Below, in pieces: positions 30,649 to 39,418 of a stretch of 52,418 bases of DNA. A program made the translations under genes and the position numbers. Under the pieces are notes generated by a model. That model did no database searches. It was not told the origin of the DNA and saw nothing but the letters and a program-made list of their open reading frames with translations. This DNA is from Candidatus Moraniibacteriota bacterium (lineage in GTDB: Bacteria; Patescibacteriota; Minisyncoccia; Moranbacterales; UBA11712): the NCBI GenBank assembly GCA_030679895.1, contig JAUXSN010000006.1, positions 1 through 52,418 of the forward strand. The letters run 5' to 3'. Positions within the stretch are counted from its first letter, which is position 1. Each line of letters opens with the position of its first letter.

Positions 30649-32403
30649 ATGAGCGAATCGCTTTCTCACAATAATAATGCTAATAATGCCTTATACAAAG
30701 GTTTTTGGAGGCTTGTTATATTTCTTATCAGCTTCGGCTGGCTAGTTCTTGTTTTTTCGGCCATTGGGCTGTTTAACTTCACTTCCATAATCGTTTCCCT
30801 GATAGCTTCACTAATTTTTGCCGTGCTTATATATAATAGATTAGACATAAAAATTAAAGATAAAAAGGCATTTATTCTTGTTATTCTCATTTCTCTTCTC
30901 GCCAGTTTCGCCACCTGCTATTTCGCCACGCCGACCGTCTTTGGCGGACGCGACCAGGGAGCGATTGCCACCGCTGCGATTTATCTCGCGAAAAACCACC
31001 AGCTCAAATTTTCCACTCCCGTTTCGGAAAATCTTTTTCAGAAATATGGCCCCGGAAAGGCTTTGAATTATCCGGGCTTTGACTATACCAAGGATGGAAA
31101 ACTCGTTTCCCGTTTTCCGGTCGCTTATACCTCATATCTCGCCGCGGCTTATAATCTTTTTGGACTCAAAGGAATCCAGTACGCGAATTTGCCTTTTTTA
31201 CTTCTTTTCCTTGTCATTTTTTGGCTAATTTTGCGGGAGTTTTTTTCCGCTGGGGTTTCTTTTCCGGGCTTCTTGCTGGCCGCCTCTTTTTTCCCTTTTC
31301 TCTGGTTTGCGAAATATGCCCTAACGGAAACATATATGCTTTTTCTGGTCTGGACGGGAATTTTGTTGTTGATTTATTATTTAAAAGAAAAGAAAGATTT
31401 ATTTTTATACTTGGCGCTTGCCAGTTTCGGCCTTTCAGCTCTTGCCAGGATCGAAGGAATAATTTTTCTACTTCTCGCAGTCGGCTATGTTCACTTTCTC
31501 GCGAACAAAAAAATAATTTTGAAGCCCAAATATCATAAATATCTCTTTATTTTCATCGTTTTTTTCATATTTCTTTATACTTTTCTCAATTTTCCGGCGC
31601 TTTTCGACAGCCTGAAGAATATTGCCAAGGAATTTATACCAGGCTCTGGAAAAGCATCCGGATCTTCTGCTAATACTTACTCGCGTCTTCTTACAATCTT
31701 CCTGAATTATAATATTCTGGTTTATGTTGCCGGCGGCCTTTTGGCCATAATCTATTTCATCTATAATTTCCGAAAAAATTTTCTCAAAAAAGAATTTATC
31801 CCTCTTATCATACTTTTTCCGGCTCTCGTTTATCTCTTTCTCCCCCTTATTTCCCTTGATGATCCCTGGATGTTGCGCCGCTACGTCTTCGCCGTTTTTC
31901 CCCTTTTGATTTTTTACAGCCTTTACGCGCTGGAGAAATTCTTTTATCACAAAACTTTTCTTTATCTCGCTCTCACCATTCTTGTTGTCGCGAACGGTTT
32001 CATCAGCGGCATTTTTATCAAAACATCGGAGAATAAAGACCTTTTGCCCCAGATCAAGGAAATTTCCCAGAATTTCGGACCCAATGACCTGATTTTGGTT
32101 GATCGCCTGGCGACCGGAAGCGGGTGGTCCCTCATGAGCGAACCGTTGAGTTCGATATATGGCAAACAGGCTGTTTATTTTTTTAACGCGGATGATTTGA
32201 AAGCAATCAATCAGCCGCGATACGATAATATTTATCTCATCACTCCTTTCACGGAGGAAAAAGAGTGGTATTCCGACACAAGCAAAACTATGAACAAAGT
32301 AGTCCTTGTGAATAATAATTACCTGGAATCCCAGCCGGGGATTTTCAAGGTAGCTGCTGATATTCAACAAATAACATATACTGTGATTTGGAAAATTAAA
32401 TAA
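30649..32403 (+). CDS. GT39/ArnT-like membrane glycosyltransferase
   Basis: A protein of about 584 residues with 11-13 spans. After the second or third span, TVFGGRDQGAIATAAIYLAKNH has the acidic residue and position expected of GT-C enzymes; FPVAYTSYLAAAYNLFGLKG follows, as in the PMT_2 group. The C-terminal 130 residues (from NKDLLPQIKEISQNFGPNDL) are soluble and extracytoplasmic. The track uses TTG 30631, but ATG 30649 is more likely. It opens a plus-strand run with the epimerase and GT2. Sugar and acceptor unknown. Confidence 0.86.
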   Translation: MSESLSHNNNANNALYKGFWRLVIFLISFGWLVLVFSAIGLFNFTSIIVSLIASLIFAVLIYNRLDIKIKDKKAFILVILISLLASFATCYFATPTVFGGRDQGAIATAAIYLAKNHQLKFSTPVSENLFQKYGPGKALNYPGFDYTKDGKLVSRFPVAYTSYLAAAYNLFGLKGIQYANLPFLLLFLVIFWLILREFFSAGVSFPGFLLAASFFPFLWFAKYALTETYMLFLVWTGILLLIYYLKEKKDLFLYLALASFGLSALARIEGIIFLLLAVGYVHFLANKKIILKPKYHKYLFIFIVFFIFLYTFLNFPALFDSLKNIAKEFIPGSGKASGSSANTYSRLLTIFLNYNILVYVAGGLLAIIYFIYNFRKNFLKKEFIPLIILFPALVYLFLPLISLDDPWMLRRYVFAVFPLLIFYSLYALEKFFYHKTFLYLALTILVVANGFISGIFIKTSENKDLLPQIKEISQNFGPNDLILVDRLATGSGWSLMSEPLSSIYGKQAVYFFNADDLKAINQPRYDNIYLITPFTEEKEWYSDTSKTMNKVVLVNNNYLESQPGIFKVAADIQQITYTVIWKIK

Positions 32404-32410
32404 AAATATT

Positions 32411-32482
32411 ATGAAAATACTTGTCACCGGAGGAGCCGGATTCACCCCTCACCACCCGATAATTAAACTCGCGCAACTATGA
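32411..32482 (+). pseudogene. Remnant of an NAD-dependent epimerase N-terminus
   Basis: A 23-codon ORF reads MKILVTGGAGF and then departs into TPHHPIIKLAQL before a stop that overlaps the next ATG. The first 11 residues are the Rossmann glycine motif of an extended SDR epimerase, the same motif that opens the intact gene 68 bases downstream. From 32444 the sequence is an inverted copy of the glycine-motif region of that intact gene. It appears to be a broken or duplicated gene start, not a functional peptide. Confidence 0.65.
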
Positions 32483-32524
32483 AAAAAATATCTCAAAAAA
32501 TACTCGTGACGGGTGGTGCGGGGT
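32444..32524. repeat. Inverted duplication flanking the epimerase start
   Basis: ACCCCTCACCACCCG (32444-32458) and CGGGTGGTGCGGGGT (32510-32524) pair at 14 of 15 positions. The 51-base loop holds the start codon of the intact epimerase (32479). Confidence 0.7.
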
Positions 32525-33423
32525 TCATCGGCTCCCATCTCGTCGATGCCCTGATCAAAAAGAATCACAAAGTTTTTGTGATCGATAATTTGAGCACCGG
32601 TTTTCGAAAAAACATCAATCCGAAGGCGAAATTCCACAAAATCGACCTGACCAATCACAAAAAAATCGAAAATATTCTGAAAATCGAAAAACCGGAAGTT
32701 ATTTTCCACTTGGCCGCCCAAATCGACGTTCGAAAATCCGTCGCCGATCCGGTCTTCGACGCGAACAGCAATATTTTGGCCAGCATCAACCTGATCAAGC
32801 TGGCTCATCAGTATAAAGTCAAAAAAATTATCTTCTCCTCAACCGGCGGAGCCATTTACGGCGACACGAAAAATCGGCCAACCGGCGAAAAAGAATCCGA
32901 ATGGCCTCTTTCTCCTTACGGAATAGCGAAACTGACCATAGACAAATTCCTGAACTATTACCGCGAAGTCCACGGATTGAATTTCATCTCTCTTCGCTAC
33001 GGCAACGTTTACGGCCCGCGTCAAAATCCCCATGGAGAAGCGGGAGTGGTGGCAATATTTTTCAATAAAATGCTAAAAGGCGCGCAGCCGGTTATAAATG
33101 GCAACGGCAAACAAACCCGGGATTATGTTTATGCCGGCGATGTGGTGAACGCCAATCTTCTCGCTCTCAAACATTTCAAAAAAACGGGAATTTATAACGT
33201 CGGCGCCGGAAAAGAAACGGATGTCAATCAATTATTTCGGGAGATCAATCGGCATTTCGGCGATAAATTCAAAGAAGCCCACGGCCCGGCCAAAATCGGC
33301 GAACAAAAAACCAGCTGTTTGAGTTTTGCGAAAATAAAAAGAGAACTGGACTGGACACCGGAGACGAACTTTCAAGACGGAATCAAACAGACTTTTGAGT
33401 GGTTTAGGGAAAACAGTAAATAA
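32479..33423 (+). CDS. NAD-dependent sugar epimerase/dehydratase (extended SDR, GalE-like)
   Basis: A 314-residue enzyme with the NAD loop VTGGAGFIGSHLVDAL, VIDNLSTG, the catalytic SSTGGAIYGD and SPYGIAKL (Tyr-x3-Lys), and the late RYGNVYGPRQNP. It acts on a nucleotide sugar in the cytoplasm, probably as a UDP-glucose 4-epimerase-like enzyme; substrate is not decided by sequence. It is followed by a GT2 13 bases later. The region upstream contains a broken copy of its own N-terminus. Confidence 0.94.
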   Translation: MKKISQKILVTGGAGFIGSHLVDALIKKNHKVFVIDNLSTGFRKNINPKAKFHKIDLTNHKKIENILKIEKPEVIFHLAAQIDVRKSVADPVFDANSNILASINLIKLAHQYKVKKIIFSSTGGAIYGDTKNRPTGEKESEWPLSPYGIAKLTIDKFLNYYREVHGLNFISLRYGNVYGPRQNPHGEAGVVAIFFNKMLKGAQPVINGNGKQTRDYVYAGDVVNANLLALKHFKKTGIYNVGAGKETDVNQLFREINRHFGDKFKEAHGPAKIGEQKTSCLSFAKIKRELDWTPETNFQDGIKQTFEWFRENSK

Positions 33424-33435
33424 TTTAACCACGGA

Positions 33436-34155
33436 ATGGGTAAATTTTCCAAAATTAGTATTGTTATTCCAGTTTTTGACGAGGAAAAAACTTTGGAAAA
33501 AATCATCGCCGCGGTGGAAAAAGCAGATGTTTTTGATCTCGAAAAGGAAATTGTTCTCGTGGACGACCGGAGCCGGGACAATTCCCGGGAAATTCTGAAA
33601 CATTATGAGGAAAAGCACAAAGTTCTGTATCATGAAAAAAACCAGGGCAAAGGAGCGGCGCTCCGAACCGGCTTCAAAAGCGCGACCGGAGATATAATTC
33701 TGATTCAGGACGCCGATCTCGAATACGATCCGCAAGAATATTGTGAAATCTTGAAACCCATTTTGGACGGCAAAGCTGATGTTGTTTTCAGTTCCCGTTT
33801 TTTGGGCCATCGCCCTCATCGGGTGCTTTACTACTGGCATTTTCTGGGAAACAAATTTTTGACCGGCCTTTCGAATGCGCTGACGAACTTCAATCTCACG
33901 GATATGGAATCGGGCTACAAGGTTTTCACGAAAGAAGTTTTGGACCGGATCGCGCCTAAACTGAAATCAAAAAGATTCGGCATCGAACCGGAACTCGTCG
34001 CAAGAACGGCCAAGCTCGCCCGCCGGAACAAATGCCGGGTTTATGAAGTCGGCGTTTCCTATTCGGGGCGGACATATAAAGAAGGCAAAAAAATAACTTG
34101 GAAAGACGGCGCCGAAGCCATTTGGTGCATAATTTGGTATAATCTTTTCCGATAA
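33436..34155 (+). CDS. Glycosyltransferase family 2, Dpm1-like
   Basis: A 239-residue soluble GT-A enzyme with ISIVIPVFDEEKTLEKII, LVDDRSRDNS, NQGKGAALRTGF, IQDADLEYDP and VVFSSRFLG, the pattern of polyprenyl-phosphate mannose or glucose synthases. DMESGYKVFTKEVL also fits that group. There is no membrane span, so it is the single-domain form. Its stop is two bases from the stop of the convergent GT2 at 34158, leaving no room for a terminator. Confidence 0.94.
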   Translation: MGKFSKISIVIPVFDEEKTLEKIIAAVEKADVFDLEKEIVLVDDRSRDNSREILKHYEEKHKVLYHEKNQGKGAALRTGFKSATGDIILIQDADLEYDPQEYCEILKPILDGKADVVFSSRFLGHRPHRVLYYWHFLGNKFLTGLSNALTNFNLTDMESGYKVFTKEVLDRIAPKLKSKRFGIEPELVARTAKLARRNKCRVYEVGVSYSGRTYKEGKKITWKDGAEAIWCIIWYNLFR

Positions 34156-34157
34156 AA

Positions 34158-35078
34158 TCAACCTCCCGATCTTCGGTAATAACTCGTGTCAAATATTCTT
34201 TTTTTGAAGATTGAATTTATTTTCCGCTTAATGCGGATCGGAATGCATCGGCCAAGAGCCTTGAGTGGATGTTTTTTCCAAAGTTCGGCATTGGAGAGAC
34301 CGGCTCCCTTAAGTTTCGCGCCAAGATTCCGAAACACTCCCCCGCTTCCTTTAGGATTCCAGGCTCTTTTTATTTTCGCGAGAGATGCCCTCGCGTAAAT
34401 ATCTTTGTGTTTCGTACGAATATACTTAATGATTTCGTAGTGCTTCAGTTCTGTTCCGCTGAGCATAGATTCCCCATGCCTTCGGTAATTGAATAAGGAC
34501 TCCTTAACCACTTTCCCAAACCAGCCCAATTTTCCGAGCCTGATCCAAAATTCCCAGTCTTCATAGCCGTCCTTCATATTCTCGTCATAACCACCGGCCT
34601 CTTCCCAGGCTTTTTTTCTGACCAAAGCGCAAACAGTCGGATGATTGGCCCACAGTAAATCATAGAAATTATATTCCTGATTTTTCCAAATAGAATTTTC
34701 CGTACCGAAAAAATGCGTATAGGTATAAATAAAACCCAGCTTGGGATCACTTGAAATCATCTCATAGCACTTTTCAAGCATGGTCGGCTCGATAATGTCA
34801 TCCGCATCCAGAGGTAAAAAAAATTCTCCCCGCGAGGCTTTGATGCCATTATTTCTGGCATTAGACAAGTGTCCGTTGAACTGATAAACAATCTTGATCT
34901 CGGGATGTTCTTTCCCGATTTTATCAAGAATATCCAAAGTATATTGGTCAGTAGACCCGTCATCAACTATTATGATCTCATAGTCCCTGAAAGTCTGCGC
35001 CAAAACACTCTCGACGGTCTCTTCGATATATTCTCCGTAATTATAGCAAGGGATAACGACGCTGATTTTGGGAATCAT
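34158..35078 (-). CDS. Glycosyltransferase family 2
   Basis: A 306-residue GT-A enzyme: ISVVIPCYNYGEYIEETVES, IIVDDGSTDQYT, NGIKASRGEFFLPLDADD and EEAGGYDENMKDGYEDWEFW with the conserved ED pair. The last 80 residues (KRAWNPKGSGGVFRNLGAKL) are basic and could dock at the membrane. It overlaps the upstream GT2 by four bases (ATGA) and ends the 38309-34158 operon. Donor unknown. Confidence 0.92.
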   Translation of the reverse strand: MIPKISVVIPCYNYGEYIEETVESVLAQTFRDYEIIIVDDGSTDQYTLDILDKIGKEHPEIKIVYQFNGHLSNARNNGIKASRGEFFLPLDADDIIEPTMLEKCYEMISSDPKLGFIYTYTHFFGTENSIWKNQEYNFYDLLWANHPTVCALVRKKAWEEAGGYDENMKDGYEDWEFWIRLGKLGWFGKVVKESLFNYRRHGESMLSGTELKHYEIIKYIRTKHKDIYARASLAKIKRAWNPKGSGGVFRNLGAKLKGAGLSNAELWKKHPLKALGRCIPIRIKRKINSIFKKRIFDTSYYRRSGG

Positions 35079-36040
35079 TTATTATTCCTTTTAAATAGCT
35101 GCTTGACGTTGGTTATGGCATCTTTCAGCTTGCGACTAAATCGGCTCCCCGCGAAATAAGAATTGATCATTTTTTCGAGTTTTTTTCTATTGGGGTTTTC
35201 TTTATCTTTTGCAATTTCAGCCGCTTCTTTGTCAGATAAGGATGCGTAAAAAGACAAAATATTTTTAATGATAGGCTCATGAAAAAAGCTCAATGGAAAC
35301 TTTTTTCTCATTTCGGTATTTCGCCTGAACAAACCATCCATTGCATAACATGATTCCAGAAACGATTCAACTCTACCACGCGACAGAGTATTTTTTGAAT
35401 GGATGCGGTAACTGGCCAGATATTCCGGAATAAATTTAATTCTTAAGTCTTTTTCGAATATTCTAATTAAATAATCGAAGTCGTGGCTTATACGAAGCTT
35501 TTCGTGAAAATAACCAACTTTTTCAAGAACTTTTCTGTTAAAAGAAAGGTTTGAAGTTGTAATTATATAGTTAATATTCAAGAGTAGCTTTTTTAGCGTT
35601 GGTTCCTCTTTGAAATTATTGAGATGTTTGTCTATCCACATAACCCGTTCATCTTTCCCGCTAATTTTTTGATTTTTATCATTAATGACTTTGAGTTTCC
35701 CAAAAACAAATTCGTAACCCTTAGACAGATATTTTTTGCATTCCTCTAGTTTTATTGGATCGAACAAATCGTCTGAATTTAAAATGGCGATATACTTCCC
35801 TCTTGCTTCTTTCATTCCCCGGTTTATTGTATAAGGCGCGTCGTGGTTGGTTTGAGTAAAAAGTTTTATGCGTGGATCCTCGTAGCGCCTGATGACTTCG
35901 ACTGAATTATCCGTAGATCCATCATCAATGATAATAAGTTCCCAGTCTTTGAAAGTTTGGTTTATGACCGACTCTATGGCATCCCCAATATATTCCTCGT
36001 GATTATAGGAAGGGATGATAACGCTGAATTCGGGATTCAT
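35075..36040 (-). CDS. Glycosyltransferase family 2
   Basis: A 321-residue GT-A enzyme: FSVIIPSYNHEEYIGDAIES, IIIDDGSTDNSVEV, GMKEARGKYIAILNSDDLF and EKLRISHDFDYLIRIF in place of the usual ED motif. The C-terminal third is helical and charged. The gene is A+T-richer than most of its neighbours. It lies 17 bases after the CapD-like gene and overlaps the next GT2. The two GT2s share an N-terminal plan but differ enough to use different acceptors. Confidence 0.92.
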   Translation of the reverse strand: MNPEFSVIIPSYNHEEYIGDAIESVINQTFKDWELIIIDDGSTDNSVEVIRRYEDPRIKLFTQTNHDAPYTINRGMKEARGKYIAILNSDDLFDPIKLEECKKYLSKGYEFVFGKLKVINDKNQKISGKDERVMWIDKHLNNFKEEPTLKKLLLNINYIITTSNLSFNRKVLEKVGYFHEKLRISHDFDYLIRIFEKDLRIKFIPEYLASYRIHSKNTLSRGRVESFLESCYAMDGLFRRNTEMRKKFPLSFFHEPIIKNILSFYASLSDKEAAEIAKDKENPNRKKLEKMINSYFAGSRFSRKLKDAITNVKQLFKRNNK

Positions 36041-36057
36041 AAGGATTTAAGCATAAT

Positions 36058-37470
36058 TTATTTGCGAAGCAGAGAAGGAAACAGTTTTTTCAGATAAGAA
36101 CGCGTCTTGCTGAAATTTTTATCCGCGGAAATTAATTCTTTCAGATCTTTCATGACATGCCCTATATCCGAAGAACAGCTTTCAAAATTCTTCAAGCGAA
36201 AAACATTGTCTATATCTGTCTTGATTAAATTTTTCTTTTCTTTTTCCGTAAATAATTCTTCTATAATCTTCTCCCCTTTCTTCAGCCCAATAATCCTTAT
36301 TTCCACATCTTTTTGAGGTAGTAAATTCTTGCTCCGGACGAGACAGAGCGCGACCTCGTAAATGTTTATCAGCTCTCCCATATCCAAAATAAATATTTCT
36401 CCCCGGTTGTCCCGGGCGGCGGAGTTTATAACTAGTTGAGCCGCCTCCCGAATTGACATAAAGAATCTCCGCACTTTTTTGTGAGTAACGGTAACATATT
36501 TATGATCTCTAATCTGACGCTCAAACAGCGGCAGCACTGATCCATGAGAATTGATAACATTCCCGAATCGCACAACGTTGAATTTTGTATGGCTCCTTCC
36601 AAGACCCTTAATATAATATTCGGCTATTTTTTTTGTCGCTCCCATCACGCTGGTCGGATTGACCACTTTATCAGTCGAAATAAATATGAAATTCCTGACG
36701 CGGTTTTTTATGGCCGTGTCAACGACATTCTTTGTGCCAACGATATTATTCATCACCGCCTCATCAATATTCTCTTCCATCAGATAAACGTGCTTATAGG
36801 CCGCCGCGTGAAATATAATGTCCGGTTTTTCCTTTTTTATAAGATTATCCAGCTTCTTAAGGTTCAGGATCGAACCAATTACTAGCCTGTATTTTTTTGC
36901 CGAAATGCCTCTTTCTTTGAGATCCTGATCCAGATTAAATGTGAGGTATTCCGAATTATCAAAAACAATCACTTTCTTCACGTCAAGGTCTATCAATTGT
37001 CTGACAATTTCCGAACCAATAGAACCGGCTCCGCCAGTTATCAGCACGGTTTTATTTTTATAAAATTTCTTTAGCGTTTCCACATTTTTCTTAAGGAAGG
37101 GACGACCCAAAAAGTCTTCCGCGTCTAAATCTTTCACTTCGCTATATTTTACGTCGTCCTGGCGGATGATCCTCTGGCTGCGCGGAACAATTCTCACGGG
37201 TATAGTATTATCAATATTCTTCAGTAAAATTTTGCGAATTTGTTCTCCGCTTGCCGAAGGAATCGCAATGACAATTTCATCCACTTGAAAAAGATCATTG
37301 ATTTTCGGCAAATCGTCGATACCGCCCAAAACTGATTCGGACTTGTTTTTTTCGCGATCGTCTATGAAACCTATGATTTCATGTTCGGGGTAGTTCTTTT
37401 CGATGTCATTCTTCAATAATTTGCCGGCGATTCCGGCTCCGACAATGATAATTTTTTTAGCTTCTTTCAT
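36058..37470 (-). CDS. CapD/FlaA1-like nucleotide-sugar 4,6-dehydratase, soluble form
   Basis: A 470-residue protein. The N-terminal Rossmann domain (IIIVGAGIAGKLLKNDI, about 1-100) resembles the CoA-binding-like domain of CapD proteins. The catalytic SDR domain (about 125-400) has VLITGGAGSIGSEIVRQL, FHAAAYKHV and the family's STDKVVNPTSVMGATKK with methionine replacing the usual catalytic tyrosine, as in FlaA1/PseB and PglF relatives. Full-length CapD proteins usually carry about four N-terminal spans; none is present here. The likely product is a 4-keto-6-deoxy sugar nucleotide, perhaps from UDP-GlcNAc. Confidence 0.92.
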   Translation of the reverse strand: MKEAKKIIIVGAGIAGKLLKNDIEKNYPEHEIIGFIDDREKNKSESVLGGIDDLPKINDLFQVDEIVIAIPSASGEQIRKILLKNIDNTIPVRIVPRSQRIIRQDDVKYSEVKDLDAEDFLGRPFLKKNVETLKKFYKNKTVLITGGAGSIGSEIVRQLIDLDVKKVIVFDNSEYLTFNLDQDLKERGISAKKYRLVIGSILNLKKLDNLIKKEKPDIIFHAAAYKHVYLMEENIDEAVMNNIVGTKNVVDTAIKNRVRNFIFISTDKVVNPTSVMGATKKIAEYYIKGLGRSHTKFNVVRFGNVINSHGSVLPLFERQIRDHKYVTVTHKKVRRFFMSIREAAQLVINSAARDNRGEIFILDMGELINIYEVALCLVRSKNLLPQKDVEIRIIGLKKGEKIIEELFTEKEKKNLIKTDIDNVFRLKNFESCSSDIGHVMKDLKELISADKNFSKTRSYLKKLFPSLLRK

Positions 37471-38309
37471 AAGGATAAATATTTGTTTATAAGAGATAAG
37501 TTATTTTTATAAAATTGGTATGTTTCAGCTAAGCCAACTTCGAGCGATGTCAAAGGCACATTTTTCAGCAACTTATTATTTGCGGCAGAAATATTCAGGT
37601 ATTCTTTTCGGTTCTCGCTGCTTATCTTTAGTTTTTCCTTAATTATTTTATTTTCAATAATATCGATCAAATCCTTTATAGTAGTCAATCCGCCGCTTCC
37701 TATGTCGGTTGCAAGATATGAATTATTCTCAATCGCGTATTTGACGAATTTTCCCGCATCGCTAGCATATAGAAAATCCCGGCAGACTTTGGGATCATTT
37801 ATCTCCGTCGCCTTTCCGTTTAAATGATTGATAAAAATATTAGCCACCAGACCTCCCTGCCGATATGGCAATTGGTATAACCCGTACACATTAAACAGTC
37901 TGAAAATGGTCAAATTTATTCCATTGGACCGGCAATGATCCAAATAGAATTCCTCGAATGATATTTTTCTTTTAGCGTAATCCGAATCCGGATTAGCATA
38001 AATGGCAGCCGAGGAAAAAATAATCAAATGAGCACCCCTTTTTATTCCAACATTTTCAACTAATTTCATTTCCCCGGTCGCAAAATCAGCAACATTGACT
38101 TGATTATCAATTAGATGGATAAAGACTTCATAACTTCCCCTGATCTTTTTCTGGTAGGGATTTGCCTCGAGAAATATATCTTTTCTTTCAGGAAAAATGG
38201 ATCGCTTAATACCCATCGAGAAGCATTCGTATTGCCCGGCGAGTGTTTGATTGATGTTTCTTCCAATAAATCCTTCTCCTCCCAAAACTAATATTTTTCG
38301 TTTATCCAT
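37467..38309 (-). CDS. NAD-dependent epimerase/reductase (extended SDR)
   Basis: A 280-residue protein starting RKILVLGGEGFIGRNINQTL, with IFSSAAIYANPDSDYAKRK (Ser and Tyr-x3-Lys) and RLFNVYGLYQLPYRQGGL. It is shorter than typical GalE. It overlaps the CapD-like gene by four bases, so it may act next on the 4-keto sugar as an epimerase or reductase; this is inference from order. It is the first gene of the operon, divergent from the GtrB-like gene at 38465. Confidence 0.9.
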   Translation of the reverse strand: MDKRKILVLGGEGFIGRNINQTLAGQYECFSMGIKRSIFPERKDIFLEANPYQKKIRGSYEVFIHLIDNQVNVADFATGEMKLVENVGIKRGAHLIIFSSAAIYANPDSDYAKRKISFEEFYLDHCRSNGINLTIFRLFNVYGLYQLPYRQGGLVANIFINHLNGKATEINDPKVCRDFLYASDAGKFVKYAIENNSYLATDIGSGGLTTIKDLIDIIENKIIKEKLKISSENRKEYLNISAANNKLLKNVPLTSLEVGLAETYQFYKNNLSLINKYLSL

Positions 38310-38400
38310 AATAACCGGCTTGTCTATGCTATATAAGATTCAAGAATTCAGAACTTGATAAAAATGCGGTTTTACCGCTATATTTAAGAAAGTACCACAT

Positions 38401-38429
38401 TTGATTTATTTTTTCAATTAAATTAAAAT
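38401..38429 (+). promoter_or_regulatory. Promoter of the GtrB-like gene cluster
   Basis: TTGATT (38401-38406), a 17-base spacer and TAAAAT (38424-38429). RNA would start near 38436, about 29 bases before ATG 38465. A small GCGGT/ACCGC hairpin (38366-38378) lies upstream. Confidence 0.55.
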
Positions 38430-38464
38430 ACCTTTAGTCAAGCTAGCCAATAAAATTCAAAAAA

Positions 38465-39418
38465 ATGGATAGAAAACAGCTAATTTCCGTTGTTCTTCCT
38501 GTTTATAATGAAGAAAAAAATGTTTCCCTTGTGGCAGAACAGCTTCTAGGAATAGCCAAACAAATCAGCAATCGCTACGACATGGAGATTATTTTCGTGG
38601 ATGACGGCAGCCGTGACAATTCATTCGAAGAATTAATCAGGCTGTGCGAACAAAATTCTATGCTAAAAGCCTTGAGTTTCTCCAGAAACTTCGGGCATCA
38701 GATCGCGCTAACTGCCGGTTTTGATTATGCCAAAGGAGACGCGATTATTTGCATGGATTCCGATCTTCAGCATCCGCCTGAACTTATCCCAATAATGCTA
38801 AAAAAATGGGAGGAAGGAAATAATATTGTATACACAATCCGCAAAGATAATTCGAATATTTCTTTTGTGAAACGCTATTGTGATATATTTTTCTATTGGC
38901 TTATCAATAAAGTCTCTAATACGCCCATAAATCGCAACGCGGCCGATTATCGGTTAATCAGTCGGATCGCCCTAGATGAATTCAATAAATTAAGAGAAAG
39001 GGATCGATTCCTGCGAGGCATGATAAATTGGGTCGGCTTCAAAAATACAGCCATTGAATATGAAGTCGGCAAGAGAATTCACGGAAAAAGCAGCTATTCT
39101 ATGTGGAAGCTCGTGAAATTTGCCGCCAATGCCGTCACTTCTTTTTCTGGAGCGCCTTTGCGCACTTCTTTTGTCGCCGGAAGCGCCATTGCCGGCTTTG
39201 CCTTTATTTATGGAGTATATCTAGTTATTCAGAATTTATTTTTCGGAGCTAAATTTATTCCCGGCTGGCCATCGCTTATTATTAGCGTCTTGTTTTTGGG
39301 AGGAGTGCAGCTAATTTCCGTGGGTATCCTGGGAGAATATATTTATAGGATTTTTAATGAAGTAAAAAAGCGACCGCTCTATATCATTGATAAAACAATT
39401 AACGTGAACAAACAGTGA
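38465..39418 (+). CDS. Polyprenyl-phosphate glycosyltransferase, GtrB/ArnC-like GT2
   Basis: A 317-residue membrane GT2: ISVVLPVYNEEKNVSLVAEQ, IIFVDDGSRDNS, FSRNFGHQIALTAGFDYA, MDSDLQHPPEL and RIHGKSSYSMWKL, ending with two spans (AIAGFAFIYGVYLVIQNLFF, SLIISVLFLGGVQLISVGIL) and the EYIYRIFNEVKKRPLY tail. This is a classic GtrB/ArnC relative that links a sugar to undecaprenyl phosphate. It begins a tightly spaced run with a methyltransferase, an SMR-like protein and membrane GT-C enzymes. Confidence 0.95.
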   Translation: MDRKQLISVVLPVYNEEKNVSLVAEQLLGIAKQISNRYDMEIIFVDDGSRDNSFEELIRLCEQNSMLKALSFSRNFGHQIALTAGFDYAKGDAIICMDSDLQHPPELIPIMLKKWEEGNNIVYTIRKDNSNISFVKRYCDIFFYWLINKVSNTPINRNAADYRLISRIALDEFNKLRERDRFLRGMINWVGFKNTAIEYEVGKRIHGKSSYSMWKLVKFAANAVTSFSGAPLRTSFVAGSAIAGFAFIYGVYLVIQNLFFGAKFIPGWPSLIISVLFLGGVQLISVGILGEYIYRIFNEVKKRPLYIIDKTINVNKQ

